A stretch of DNA of 64,000 nt from contig CM053269.1 in the NCBI GenBank assembly GCA_028583415.1, positions 74,832,130 to 74,896,129 of the forward strand, read 5' to 3'. Under the pieces are notes generated by a model. That model saw nothing but the letters and a program-made list of their open reading frames with translations, was not told the DNA's origin and did not search any database. Origin of the DNA: Protea cynaroides. Its lineage: Eukaryota > Streptophyta > Magnoliopsida > Proteales > Proteaceae. The position numbers were made by a program, and so were the translations under genes. Positions 10,553 through 22,251 of the stretch are shown here, piece by piece. The first letter of the stretch is position 1; every line of letters begins with the position of its first letter.

Positions 10553-13500
10553 GAAAGAGAGAGGGAGAGAGAGAGAGAGATAAGACAGTAAAAAAATATC
10601 ACACCTGGAGCGTCAGTGCACTTGTATGCTTAGTCACCAAGAAATTGGTCAAGTTCGCTGAGTAGGCCATCACAGAATTCACCAAAAGAAGTAGCCACAT
10701 TGACCAGTGTTTTCTCCCAAGTGAAAGAAGGACGTCTAACACATTCGGCTCCATCATAACAGTGATAGGCAACAAAAATAGAACAGCAATTGGGGACATG
10801 TACAGCAGCAAATTCATTGAGTTCAACTCCTCCCTGAGATAAACAGAGAATTACTTATAACAGCTGAATATAATAAAGCAGATACAGAAATTGGACCAAG
10901 TCAGCTAATGGATATTTAAAAAAAAGAAGTAATTAAGCTTCCACGAAATGAGGAGATCTACACTCTTACGACAAGATGAGCATCACAGGAATAAATAATG
11001 AATTTTCTTCTCCCCAACCACCCCCAGACCTCCTGCTCGTTTTGCACAAAGCATTGTTCTAATTCAAAGAATAACATATGATGCACCAAATTTAGGAGCA
11101 GAGAGATAAGTAATAAAACCATGCAATTTTTCTGGAGTAGAAGAATGGGTGTAATTTCTTCTAAATAAAGTATCTCCGTGACTTGGGGCTATAAGATGAC
11201 AACTGTGGACCGAACCTGGTGCTAGATCTATCAGATGAAGTCCGTTAACATTTAACGAGAAAAAAAAGTAAGAAATCTGATGAAGGGATATCGCACAGCC
11301 TAGATATGAAAGCCTTCTATATGCTTACGAAGTCAGATTTTGGATTTATTTGGTATTTGAAAATACCACCATTTTCACAAATAAATTTGATGTTAGCTTG
11401 GATGGTAGACCCTTTAAATGGTCATGGCAAAAAAGTTGTGAGATGTTCTTCCAACTGACATTTGCTGGTACCTAGAGAAGGAAAGAAATAGAAAAAACTC
11501 TGAGCAGATCTCAACCACAGGGCTTTAGACAACAAAGGAACAATCTTTTATTGATTTTTTATCTCAATAAAAATTGTTTTTTTTTTTTGGGTCAACATCT
11601 ACTTTGGTGATGAACAATATAGACAGATAATGACCCCAAAAGTTACTGCTTTCTTTTTCTTTTTCTCTCTTTTTTTTTTTTTTTTTTTTTTTTTGTAGAA
11701 GACATTATTGTCACCCTCTGCTCTTTTGAGCAGTCAATGTATTTTTTTTAACAATTTGTACAATTCTGTACACTATTGGTGTGCAAAGCATTTTCAAGAT
11801 AATAAAAACTCAATTTATCCAAATTACCTAACCACATTTTCCTGTTGACAACTAAAAAACATTATATCAGTTGGACAATGTGAAGGTTTTTCTTGTAATA
11901 TTGTTCAGATCATGGTACACATTGGTTCTAACTTCCAAAAATGTACACAACTTGTTAGTGCAGCTCATATTGAAATGGTTATATAAGGGAGGGGGTTGTA
12001 ATGATGGGGGTCTATCTAGTTCTACCAAACTAAGAAAATAATTTTTTTTCTACATGAACAGGCAGACCTAAAAAAAAAAAAAAACACTGTATGTACCAGC
12101 AAAGATTGCTAAATAATACTACCATGACAAACAATTCAATGAACACAATAGTGCGGGACGCAATAATATCATCATTCTACATCCTGGGTATCCACTGGAT
12201 TGAATCTTCTTTCGACTTCGGACGGCAATCACTGCATTAAAATTTGAAATAACTTCATGGAATGTTCACAGGTACCTTCTGGATCTGTTACCAATTACCT
12301 TTGTATTTAACTTTATGAAGTGAAAAAGGTCAGGGGTAGTCACATGAATAGAATGATGTATTGCATATAGAAGTTTTTATGGCCCAGAAAGTAGAGAAGG
12401 TACTAACACTAAAATTAAGGGAAAATTTCACACACCACCCCTGTACTTCTCCATAAAGGCAGCCACCACCCAACTTAGAAGATAATTACTCAAATTTCCC
12501 CTTATTTGCTAAGTATGTGCAATACAGACCTTGTCCGTTATGACAAGCCTGTTAGATGATAGACGTGTCCTCTTATAAAGTGTGTCAATGCCAAAAATAC
12601 CGATGGACATGTGTAAACTTACCATTTTACCCTTTTTAAAAATTAACAAAAGACATTACAGTAGACTAATTTCCTCGATCGAAATAGAGGAAAGAAGAGG
12701 AAGTACCAAGAGTAGAGAGCTTTCGCCATTGGAAGAACACTCACCGGGGACCTTCGCCGGAGAAGTAGACAATCATTGCCATTTTGTTAGCTTTGTCCAA
12801 TGAGATAAGAATATGTGTCATCTTCTCAAAAAAATGTAATGATGAATGGCGGGTTCTTGAAGTCAATGGGAGTCCTTTGAAGGTTCCATCTGTCATAACA
12901 TAGCATTCACCCTCCACTATGTAGCGAACAATATCATGTAATGGCTCATACATCTTGCACCTAACTATTTTACCATTGTCATCTCTCTCTATGTCCTTAA
13001 AGAAAGAAGCTTGTGAAAACAGATCATCAAAGTAATTCCCACCAATTTCCTCTAATTCTGCTTCATCTTCATCCTTATGATTGATAAAACCTTTAGGTAT
13101 CCACAACTGGATCAACACTTTCTTATCCATCCAGCATCCTTTTGGGAATAGAGAACAATACTTGAAGCACTGTTTCAAATGTGCAGGCAAGCCAACATAA
13201 CTCGATTCAAGAGTCTGTAACATATCCTTCCACACATTATGCTTATGGTTCGTTCTGTTACCACATCCCAAATCTCAAGTTCCTTGATAGAACCCCATAC
13301 GCATTTTGGAGAATACCTCCCCAAGCCTTAGCAAACAGAGGAAACCCACCAGTTTTCCTAAAAATCTCCTTTTCGAAGTGATGCAAATATTTGAAGTCTG
13401 ATTTGAAATTACCCTTCTCTACCCAACTTATCCAGAATGCCAAACTTCCACACAAATGCCAGCTAGCTTTCTTGTCCAGAGGCTGCAACAAGTAAGTTTT

Positions 13501-16500
13501 TTTTTTTTTTGGGGTAATTAACAAGTAAGGTTCAGTTGTGCCCAATTCCTTTGCAACCTTCTCACTTCTAGTCGTGATCAAAATCCACCTTCCCTTGAGT
13601 CCAGTTTGAAGTGTTTCTATCCACAGAAACAACCTATTGACATTGTCAGCCCACACATCACCTAAAACAAGCAAAAATTTCTTTCCTGTAACAAATTCTT
13701 GAAGAAGCTGTGAGGGATCAAAAAGCCATCAAATGATTTGAATTTTGCAGATTCTAAAATTAACTTGAGTACCCTTTCTGCATCAAAATCAGCACCTTCA
13801 CAATCACCCACAGGAACCCATATTCTGACATCATAATGGTCCCTCATCTTCTCAATAGGTGACAGGTTGAACTAGAGCCGTCTTCCCATTACCCCGTGGA
13901 CCAACAACAGAAATCACAGGCAAAGCCTGCTCAAGCTCCTCTTCGTCTGACAAGAATAACAAGCCTATTATACCCAATTTGTCAGCTTCCCTCCCAAAAA
14001 TGGGGCTCCTAGGAAAAGATTTTGGGTTTCAGAATACACCCATAACCTAGAAAAACCAATCACCTCTTTGTTGGAAATCATCTCTATTCTAGTTTTCAAC
14101 TCACTAATCTCACTGTTAAAACGAATCTTTCTCAAGGCAAACAAATCACAAAAGGGGTTAAAGATTTGTACACCAAGCCTCCGGTTCAAGCAACCAGACC
14201 GTTACTCCCTTGTTCATCAATTTGGGTCCAGGCATGAAAGGCACTGGTGCCAAGCCGAGAAGCAATGAAGTGACCCTCATGTTGAATCTGTGAAGGGAAA
14301 GCCTGGGAAATTAATCTGTCTATGTGGTCTTCAACATCATAGACCAGGCCTTTGAGCTCCAGAAAATAGCCATTGGACCTTCGCAGGAGAGGAAAAGCGT
14401 CAGGGAAGAGAATCGTCAGAGAGGAGAAGAGGAGTGCTTGAACCGTTGCTAAGAAGAAAGAGAAGATAAAGAGAAGATAAGTTTAAAAATGGAAGGAAAT
14501 TGGGTGTTTGTCATAGGAGGGTAAATAGGTCATTTCTCAATTCCCGTTAACCCTCTTAACAGAGCTGGATGCAGTTGTAATTATCTTTGAAGTGGAGGGG
14601 TGGCTGCCTTTAAGGCAAAGTACATGGGAGGTGCGTGAAATTTAAGAGCTTTTTCCACTGCTTTTGCTTTTCAACTATTTCATTATAAACATCAAGTTTT
14701 TGGCATCTGACTTTGGTATAGGGAGAAGTTAAGGGATGGGCTCAAGTTTTTACAGACCCCACCAAGTCTTATACAACCAGAGCTCAACCTATCACATCCC
14801 AATGGGTATCTTGCGTACTTTCCTAAACCAAGTAAATGGGTCATAGTAAAATAATTACCTAAGAAAACCCCACCATAATTTCATGCGACTTATGATTCAT
14901 GAGACAAAAAACAGAGACAAACAGTAGATACGGCATATTTTCTTCTAGTTAGGAAGAAAATGTACAGTTAAATAATTAGCAGAACAACCATGGTTAATAA
15001 TATTAAGACTCCAAAGGCAAAACATCATGCAATTTCCTAACTAGAAGAAAGGGATTGGGAAAGTCAGATTCATGCTTATTTAGTCATTCAACTCAATTGT
15101 CATAAACAACGAACAAGTCGATCTCGATCGAGAGAGAGAGAGAGAGGGAGAGAGAGAGAGAGAGAGATGCTTTTTTATTATAGTTCAGATATGAAGTTCA
15201 ACAGAAAAAGATTGAGATTCAGATCATAGTTCAGATATGAAGTTCAACAGAAAAAGATTCAGAAAGGCAATGCATATCCAAAAATATAAAATATTAGTGA
15301 AATAATGATCAAATATGTAGATGAAAAACTAGCAACTGAAAGCATTAAAGTGTTTACCCTTCAGATGAAAGTAGGATACCCTGAAGAACAGATTTGAAGG
15401 CCCTTGCAGCAGTGGCGCTTAAGCACATAATGAAACCAAACAAGTGAAAACTAGGTTCACCCTGCCAACAAAAAATGAGGGTTGTAACTTGAAAGCCTTG
15501 TTTATGTAATTCCATTGAGAAATCAAAGCATACATGACAAAACATTAAACAAACTGCTCATTCAAGGATTTAAGAACAGATAAAGAACCTTATTAACAGT
15601 AACAACCAGCTGTTCAGTTGCGACAAACAAGGAGTTAAACAAACTGCATTATTGTCCACAACATCCACAACAAAATCATCCACGTCATCAGCAAATTCAA
15701 ATTCAAACATGCAAAGGAAAACGTGATATTCAAATATTTACAAATGTATAATTTTCAAATGTGTTTTGGACAGAGTAGGACTCTTATCGTTGTAACAGTT
15801 TGTACGCATACAAGATGATTTTAAATACAAATCTTATCTCCACACAAAAGTGGTGTGAGAGACTTTCAAATCTAAAACTCTTTCATGGTATCAGAGCAGC
15901 AAAGTTTTAGTTAGTCAATCCCTCCTTTTTTTCTGGTTTTGTTATCTCCAATAAAACAATAGTCGTTCCTCTCTTCTCCATCTCTAATGGCGACCACAAC
16001 CGTTTCCTCTAGTGTCTCTGCAACTCCTCCATCCACTCCATTTGGATTTGGAGGAAACATGTCCCATGTGCTGCAGATAGAGCTAGATAGGACAATTTAC
16101 TTTTTATGGCGTGCATAGTTTCTCCCACTATTTCGACTCCACGGTTATCTGAAATATGTCGATGGCACCTGTGTGTGCCCTCATGCTACGTTGCAATCTC
16201 AACAAACTCTTCTGCAACAACAACAATGGCTGTAGAAAATCGGACCTGTGTCACCTGGCAACAGAAAGACCAAATGTTACCCTGCTGTATTCTTTCTACC
16301 TTGACTGGACTAGTGTTTTCCTTTGTGGTTGGTCTCAATACATCTCGTGAAGTCTAGAGTACGCTTGAGAAGCATTATGCTTCCTCCTCTCAGGCTCACA
16401 TAATGTAGCTAGAGTATCAGCTACAGTTTCTGAAAAAGGGAAATCTCTCTATGCGGAGTACATTTAGAAAGCCAAGACAATTGGTGATCACTTGTCAGCA

Positions 16501-19500
16501 GTACTGAAACCAGTTTCTGATTATCAGATGGTTCTCAGCATGCTAAGCGGTCTTACCTCAGATTATGATGAGTTTGTCACCTCCATCACCTCAATGTTAA
16601 AACCCATTGCCCTTGATGATTTTTTTGGTGTTTTATACAATCATTAAGTGATGTTACGAAATAGAACTGTTGATGCTATGGTGAATTTACCAACGACCAA
16701 TGCTGCTACCAAAACTCAGACTTATGACCAATCATCCACACGACGTGGACGTGATCGTGGTCAAGGTAGGGGACATGGGTGAAATTCAAAAGACACCTAT
16801 GACAATCGGCCTAAGGTTCAATGTCAAGTCTGCAACAAAAAAGGGCATTCAGCACTTCAATGTTATCAAAGATTCAACCCCAACTTCACGCAACCACAGG
16901 CACCACAGAATCCAGCATACCAAGGTCCTCCAAATGCTATGTATGCTGACCTACCCAATAATTTATATGATCTGTCCTGGTATTCAGATTCTAGTGCCAC
17001 CGACCACCTTACATCTAATCTTTCTAATCTGTCTTTCTCTGCACCATATAATGGCAATGACTAAGTTTGGATTACTAATGGCTCAGGTTTGCCGATTTCC
17101 CATTTTGGTTTTTCCACTTTGTCTACTGCCTCTCATACCTTTGATTTTAATAATCTTTTTCATGTTTCTAACATCAATAAAAAATTTGCTTTCTGTTCCT
17201 CAATTTACAAAAGATAATCATTGTAAATTCGAGTTTCATCCTAATTTTTGTTGTGTCACGGATCTCTACTCAGGTAAGCTCCTAATGCAATGACTGAGTA
17301 AAAATGGACTTTATCAGATTCAAGGTGCAACTACCAATAAATCTTCTACAACTGATGCCTCCTCAACATCTTCTAATTTTTTATCAGCCAGTGAAAAAGA
17401 TAAGTAATGGTGTGGTATGATCGGTTAGATCATCCGTCTACACATGTAGTGTCTTCCATCATCTCAAAAAATTCACTTACAATGTCATCTCTTTCTGTTT
17501 TTAATTTTTGTGAATCTTATCAGATAGGAAAGTCTCATCGACTTCCTTTTGATTTCAGAAATTCTCAGTGTAAGAAACCTTTGGGATTAATTTATTCCGA
17601 TTTATGGGGTCCATCACCGATTTCTTCCACTTTGGGATATAAGTACTACATAGCATTCGTTAATGGTTTTAGCCGGTATATGTGAATATTTCCCCTAACT
17701 ATTAAATCAAAAGCCCTTTTTGTGTTTGTTTCATTTAAGTTAAAGGTGGAAAACTTTTTCAACACAAAGATAGTGTTTTCAATCAGATGGAGGGGGAGAA
17801 TTTATAAAGTTCAAGAACTACCTGAAAAAACAAGGTGTTTTACAACGGTTCTCCTGTCCACACACTCAACAACAAAATGGAAGTGTGGAAAGGAAACACT
17901 GACATATTGTGGACTGTGGTCTAGCAATGATGAATAGAGATCAACTTCCAAAGGTATATTGGGATCATGCCTTTGAAACTTCGGTTTTCTTAATCAACCG
18001 AATATCAACTTCAATACTAAATAATGTCTCCCCATATGAAATATTATTTAACAAGGTACCAGACTATTCGGCCTTAAGAGTCTTCGGCTGTCAGTGCTTC
18101 CCATGGCTACGCCCATACCGATATCATAAGCTTGATGATAGGTCTTTCTCATGTGTTTATTGGGTACTCCTGGCAACACAAGAGATATAAATGCCTTCAT
18201 CCTAGTACAGGTCGGATCTATACTTCAAGACATGTTGTGTTTAATGAGGCCACCTAACCTTTTGCATCCATCAAAAATGATACATCACCTACCACCGTGC
18301 CTATTAAACCCATCATTTTACCATCCTTAACAGTCCCAACTCACTCCAAGGAACTGATTATTCACCTATAGGTCCTCCCACAAAATGGGGTGTCCCTCAT
18401 ACAACCACATAGGTCGGATGTGTTAGTTCCCCAACCCACCACCATTCCCAGTTCACAAGAACCAACACAAGCAGGTAGCATGACAGTCAAGAAGCCATAC
18501 CAGAACCGAACAGACCCATTCCAACTTCAGCTTCACCAGTTCCACAACCTGAGTCACAATTCATTTTAAGACCTATTCATCACATGGTCACAAGGTCCAA
18601 ACATAATATTCACAAACCAAAGGCCCTACATATCACTCTCCATCCAATTTGCAGCTGTTACACAACTGATATCATTCCCATAGAACCGACCTTTTACAGT
18701 CAAGCATCTAAACATGTCAAGTGGAGAGAGGCAATGGCTGTGGAGTTCAATGCTCTTGTTAGGAATGGTACATGAGAACTGGTACCTCACGATCCTAGGA
18801 TGAATGTGATTGGCTGTAAGTGGATCTACAAGGTAAAAACAAGATCTGATGGGTCTCTTGAAAGGTATAAAGCCAGGTTGGTGGCAAAAGGATTTAACCA
18901 ATGATCCGGTTTTGATTATGATGGAAATTTCAGTCTGGTAGTGAAACCAAATACTATAAGGATTGTGTTATCCTTAGCAGTAACCTATCGGTGATCTGTT
19001 TGTCAACTAAACGTCCAAAATACCTTCTTACATGGCTATCTGACATAAAAGGTTTACGTCACAACCAACAGGATTCATTGATATTAGACATCCCACTCAT
19101 GTATGCTAATTACAGAAGGCACTGTATGGTCTGAAACAGGCCCCATGAGCATGGTACCATGGACTTAGTACTCATCTCCAACAGGTTGGTTTTATTGGAT
19201 CAAAAGCTGATCCATCTTTGTTTATATTGTGGCAGGGTACTAAATTACTACTAGTACGGGTTTATGTTGATAATTTTATCATCATAGGTACTGATTGGCA
19301 TATCTGATCTTGGAAATAAATTTGCTATCAAGGACTTAGAGAGGCTGAACTATTTCCTTGGTGTGGCTGCTACCTATGATCAGACTGGTATGCTGTATGC
19401 ATCTCAATCAATCAAAGTATGCACTGTCGTTACTTCAGAATACTGACAGGATGAATGCAAAACCTTGTTCAACACCAATGGCAACTGCCGGATCAAAAAT

Positions 19501-21638
19501 CAAAAAGGATGATGGTGCACCCTTTCTTGATGCTACACTGCATCGGAGTGTGGTTGGAGCCCTTCAATACCTAACGCTGACAAAGCCAGACTTGTCATAT
19601 TTGGTAAACAAGGTATGCCAGTTCATACATAGTCCCACAAAGGATCACTGGAGTGCCATGAAACGTATCCTAAGGTACAAGAAAGCCACCTTGCATTATG
19701 GTCTTTCAATGCAACCAATGCATGATATTCATCTTTCTGCCTACACGAATGCAGATTGGGCTGGTTGTCATGATGACTGTAAGTCTACAAAGTTTACAAG
19801 TGGACACTATATTAATTTTGGCCCAAATTTGGTTTCATGGAGTTCTAAGAAACAACCAACAGTGACTCAATCCAGTACTAAAGCATAATACAAAGGCCTC
19901 GCCAATTCCACTTTTGAACACATAAGGATACAGTATCTCCTCCATGAAATTGGAATCTTGCAAAACATGTGGAAATGATTACCACTTTGTTCGAGATCAA
20001 GTTTTCAAGAAAATGCTTGATGTTCGGTTAGTGTGTACTGAAGATCAAACGGAAGATGTCATGACAAAGCCGTTGTCTGGTTCCAAGTTTTGTAGTATAG
20101 GAGACAAGCTTACTGTAAACGAACAGCTTCGCTTGAGGGGGTGTATTAACAGTAACAATCAGCAGTTCAGTTGCGACAAACAAGGAGTTCAACAAACTGC
20201 ATTATTGTCCACAACAAAATCATCCACATCATCAGCAAATTCAAATTCAAACATGCAAAGGATAATGTGATATTCAAAAATTTTCAAATGTATAACTTTC
20301 AAATGTGTTTTGGATAGAGTAGGACTCTATTCCGCTGTAACAGTTTGTACGCATACAAGATGATTATAAATACAAATCTTATCGCCACACAAAAGTGGTG
20401 TGAGAAACATTCATATCTAAAACTCTTTGAAAACTAATACAGAAACTGTCAACAGTCCAGTCCCTCCTGAATCCTACTAACCATCCTCACTAGAAAAGAA
20501 AAAAAGAAAAAACAATATATATATATATATATATATATAATCTTTCTCCGTAACATGTTACCAAATCTACAATCCAACATTCTTGTTGACCTTACTATTC
20601 CACCTAACCAATGGTCTCAATTTCAAGACAACCATCCCCTTCTTCAAAACAACTAGCTTCAGAAGTTTGGCCCATTAGAGAACTTTTAATAATGATCTTG
20701 CAGCTAAAATAGCACAAAGGTATCTAGAGAAAAATAATGTCTTGTTCCATTCAGAGAAATCACACTTTTCTGCTAAAATAGTCGATTCAGGATCGATTAT
20801 ATATATGTTTTTTAGAACCAATTACAAGTTTCTGAAACTTGACAATAAGCTCACGGTCTCTCTATTTCTTACTTTCTATCAACAGAATCAACTCTAATCT
20901 CAATGTTACAGAAAAAAAAATCCCTTTAAATGAACCCCAACTCACAGTTAACAAGCATATAATATATAAATTCATGAGATCCAGGCCAGCAATTATCGTT
21001 TTTGCGTTCCTAATTTATCAGAAATAACCCCACACACCAGCATTCCAGATCTGCAAAGGAAATTATACAAATGGGCATTGCGTGATTAATTTTCAAAACC
21101 AAGCAAACAGTAACATCAGCAATGAAAGGAAACAAAAATCACAAAGTTTATGAGCAGTCACCAAACAATTGAAAGCACTAATTTATAAACGTACCCCACT
21201 GGCAATGATCACACCAGAGACAACCGGTATCAGTGCAGCATACGTTACCCAAGCTTCCTTCTTAAACGTCATAAGATACGCAAACAGAGCAGTGAAGAAG
21301 GGTGTGGTAGCACCAACCGCCTGATTAAAAGAGACAGGGAGATACCTGAGCGAGATGTTGCCACCAACAACGGACCCACAAAAAACGACGCTTAAAGTAG
21401 CGATTTTCATGAACTGAGTTCTTGAATTGATCCTCTGAAGAGGAACAATTTTGAACAAACCAATGCAAATGTGGCTGAGCATGGCACATGCGGACATATG
21501 ACACATTGTGAGGAAGATTGGGAAGCTGAAGCCATAATTGGAGAGCAAGTACTTGTTGAGGAGAAGAACACCAATGTTGGATGAGTACCAGAGAACGATC
21601 AGAGAACATATGAAAAGTTTCTCATTTTTGGCTGACAT
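9574..21638 (-). CDS. Triose-phosphate/nucleotide-sugar translocator family protein (4 exons)
   Basis: A complete spliced gene. Exons on the minus strand are 21638-21195, 15461-15358, 10833-10605 and 9720-9574, all with GT-AG borders and matching phases, totalling 924 nt or 307 aa. That is the usual length for the TPT/EamA-fold family of multipass antiporters that exchange sugar phosphates or nucleotide sugars across Golgi, ER or plastid membranes. Diagnostic segments include LWYSSNIGVLLLNKYLLSNY, GNISLRYLPVSFNQAVGATT, GEPSFHLFGFIMCLSATAAR, LKSVLQGILLSSEG-like text and [20 protein letters not shown]. The N-terminus is short and without a plastid transit peptide, so Golgi/ER is likelier; the substrate cannot be told. 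It most resembles the Arabidopsis At3g11320/At5g05820 type. Introns are 5,733, 4,524 and 884 bp; the first two hold transposons. No frameshift or stop is present, so the gene looks functional. Confidence 0.92.
9735..9787. repeat. (GA)n microsatellite and adjacent 44 bp duplication
   Basis: About 26 GA units just inside intron 3 of the translocator. They are followed by two copies of GAGATGGCATTYTGTTTGCA (about 9785 and 9832), a short duplication reaching 9870. Confidence 0.85.
10545..10580. repeat. GAA/GA microsatellite
   Basis: A purine tract (A-run, GAA repeats, GA repeats) at 10511-10580 in intron 3, 25 bp from the exon 3 donor. Confidence 0.8.
10605..10833 (-). CDS. Translocator exon 3
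   Basis: 229 nt between a TTATCTCAG acceptor and a CTCCAG|GTGTGA donor. It encodes EELNSMNLLLYMSPIAVLFL and [18 protein letters not shown], including the KHTSALTLQ signature that is very conserved in this transporter family. Confidence 0.92.
12419..14650. mobile_element. Pack-type TIR element carrying an NBS resistance-gene fragment
   Basis: The left end reads GGGAAAATTTCACACACCAC then CCCTGTACTTCTCCATAAAG and GCAGCCACC. The right end at 14555-14650, inverted, reads AAATTTCACGCACCTCCCAT then GTACTTTGCCTTAAAGGCAG and CCACC. These are clear imperfect terminal inverted repeats of about 80 bp. Between them, on the minus strand, is a broken CC-NBS gene and no transposase. The end type is like that of many plant Mutator-like non-autonomous elements, which is inference. 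I could not define a 9 bp target duplication (TAAAATTAA on the left; the right border is blurred). The element sits in intron 2 of the translocator, in the same transcriptional direction as the captured fragment. Confidence 0.6.
12741..14450 (-). pseudogene. CC-NBS disease-resistance gene fragment, decayed
   Basis: The order on the minus strand matches an RGA-type CC-NBS protein. A coiled-coil Rx-N-like part (DVEDHIDRLISQ near 14.3 kb; EISELKTRIEMISNK near 14.1 kb) is followed by Walker A VVGPRGNGKTALVQ (13862-13918), kinase-2 FLLVLGDVW (about 13655, with Gly replacing the first Asp of LDDVW), RNBS-B GRWILITTRSEKVA (about 13580), a GLPL-like GGFPLFAKAWGGI (about 13330), RNBS-D HLKQCFKYCSLFPKG (about 13160) and an MHD-like EPLHDIVR (about 12930). 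Several stops and frameshifts break it, a T-run interrupts it at 13498-13511, and the LRR region is absent. It cannot act as an immune receptor. It lies between the inverted repeats of the element at 12419-14650, so capture by a transposon is the simplest account. Confidence 0.85.
15127..15259. repeat. (GA)n tract and 46 bp tandem duplication
   Basis: GA repeats at 15127-15169 are followed by two copies of ATAGTTCAGATATGAAGTTC plus AACAGAAAAAGATT (from 15180 and 15226), just downstream of translocator exon 2 within intron 2. Confidence 0.85.
15358..15461 (-). CDS. Translocator exon 2
   Basis: 104 nt after a TTGGCAG acceptor and before a GAAGG|GTAAAC donor. It encodes GEPSFHLFGFIMCLSATAAR and a Lys-containing SVLQGILLSSE stretch, one transmembrane helix and a conserved loop. 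Phase 0 in, phase 2 out. Confidence 0.9.
15591..15885 (+). repeat. 5' LTR of the 15.6-20.4 kb copia element
   Basis: 295 bp, starting TATTAACAGTAACAACCAGC and ending in ACTCTTTCA directly before the primer-binding site. It carries a CATCCACAA insertion relative to the other LTR. The start is TA, not the usual TG. Confidence 0.85.
15886..15897 (+). other. tRNA-Met primer-binding site
   Basis: TGGTATCAGAGC, the standard copia minus-strand priming site, adjoining the 5' LTR. Confidence 0.9.
15987..20100 (+). pseudogene. copia gag-pol remnant
   Basis: gag opens at 15987 with MATTTVSSSVSATPPSTPFG and stops after about 43 codons (16118). Later blocks are recognisable in changing frames: a gag tail with a zinc-knuckle-like CQVCNKKGHSALQCY (about 16810-16865), the protease area WYSDSSATDHLTS (about 16980), GAG-pre-integrase WYDRLDHPSTHVV (17407), integrase LIYSDLWGPSPIS (about 17590) and FLINRISTSILNNVSPYEI (about 17990), reverse transcriptase fragments (KPLGCKWIYK-like and YVD region, 18.8-19.3 kb) and RNase H (ADWAGCHDDCKSTKFTSG, about 19760). 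Frameshifts and stops separate nearly every block, so it is dead. Confidence 0.85.
20144..20432 (+). repeat. 3' LTR of the 15.6-20.4 kb copia element
   Basis: 289 bp, starting TATTAACAGTAACAATCAGC. It differs from the 5' LTR by one small indel and a modest number of substitutions, which makes the insertion old but not ancient. Confidence 0.85.
20516..20539. repeat. (TA)n microsatellite
   Basis: A run of TA dinucleotides in intron 1 of the translocator, 80 bp past the copia element. The rest of 20440-21190 is AT-rich intron with no coding sequence. Confidence 0.85.
21195..21638 (-). CDS. Translocator exon 1 (start codon)
   Basis: 444 nt, 148 codons, ending in phase 0 at AGTGGG|GTACGT. It encodes MSAKNEKLFICSLIVLWYSS onward, the first half of the transporter with about four or five hydrophobic helices, up to VVSGVIIASG. 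The start is the one that gives the family's normal N-terminus. Confidence 0.9.
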
Positions 21639-21814
21639 TTTTTATGGGTTTCTTGCAAAGGGATCTTAGAATTGGATTTCCAAGACGAAATTCTATTTGA
21701 AGTTCTAGAATGGGTAATTTTTTCTCCTTGGTTTTGACTTTTTGATTCTGACATCGTTCTTGAGGAGAAATTTTTTTTTTTTTCCATTTTTAAATTTTCT
21801 TCCATATTTTTCAT
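21599..21814 (-). promoter_or_regulatory. 71-codon uORF overlapping the translocator start
   Basis: In the leader an ATG at 21814 (with another close by) opens a 71-codon frame that runs past the main ATG at 21638 in a different frame and stops at 21599. If the leader is transcribed this far, ribosomes using it would bypass the main start, so it could reduce translation. Conservation is unknown. Confidence 0.4.
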
Positions 21815-22251
21815 GTAATAATGAGTAGTTCTAATTTTTTCTGGCGATGGAAATGAAGGTGTGAGAAGAGGAAATGTATGTTTCTTCCTTTGGTTTTAGG
21901 GTTCGTGAGTTAATTAGTTAAATCTTCTCCATGGAAGTAAATCGGAAAGAATTTAGGGGGGCTTTTGGACGATCTCGATCTGATCCACTTAGTATATATC
22001 AAATCCATCACGTGTCAATATCTTATTGAATCTGTACACAGATTCTATCCGGATTGGTTTTAGAACCTTTCAAAGGAGGCATATTTGTTATTCATATCCC
22101 TTGTTCGACAGGATAAGCTTGATGGAGACAGTCATTCCTTAATCGCTGTTTTAGTTTGGAAGGGTATCTGGATTGTGGTCTTCTAGAACGCATAAGGGAC
22201 AAAAGTGGGAAGGGATGAAAGTCCTCCTTAGCCAACAAGAGGGAAAATCGA

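Larger units (their letters stand above)
15591..20432 (+). mobile_element. Ty1/copia LTR retrotransposon, degraded (plus strand)
   Basis: About 4.84 kb, bounded by LTRs at 15591-15885 and 20144-20432. The primer-binding site TGGTATCAGAGC (15886-15897) is complementary to initiator Met-tRNA and abuts the 5' LTR; a GAGGGGGTG polypurine tract precedes the 3' LTR. Flanks AACCT (15586-15590) and AAACT (20433-20437) look like a 5 bp target duplication with one change. The gag-pol order is that of copia, but many stops and frameshifts are present. The element lies in intron 1 of the translocator, antisense to it. Confidence 0.9.

Noticed and set aside
12741..14450. A functional NBS resistance gene
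   Set aside because: There are several stops and frameshifts, a T-run insertion, an altered kinase-2 motif and no LRR region.
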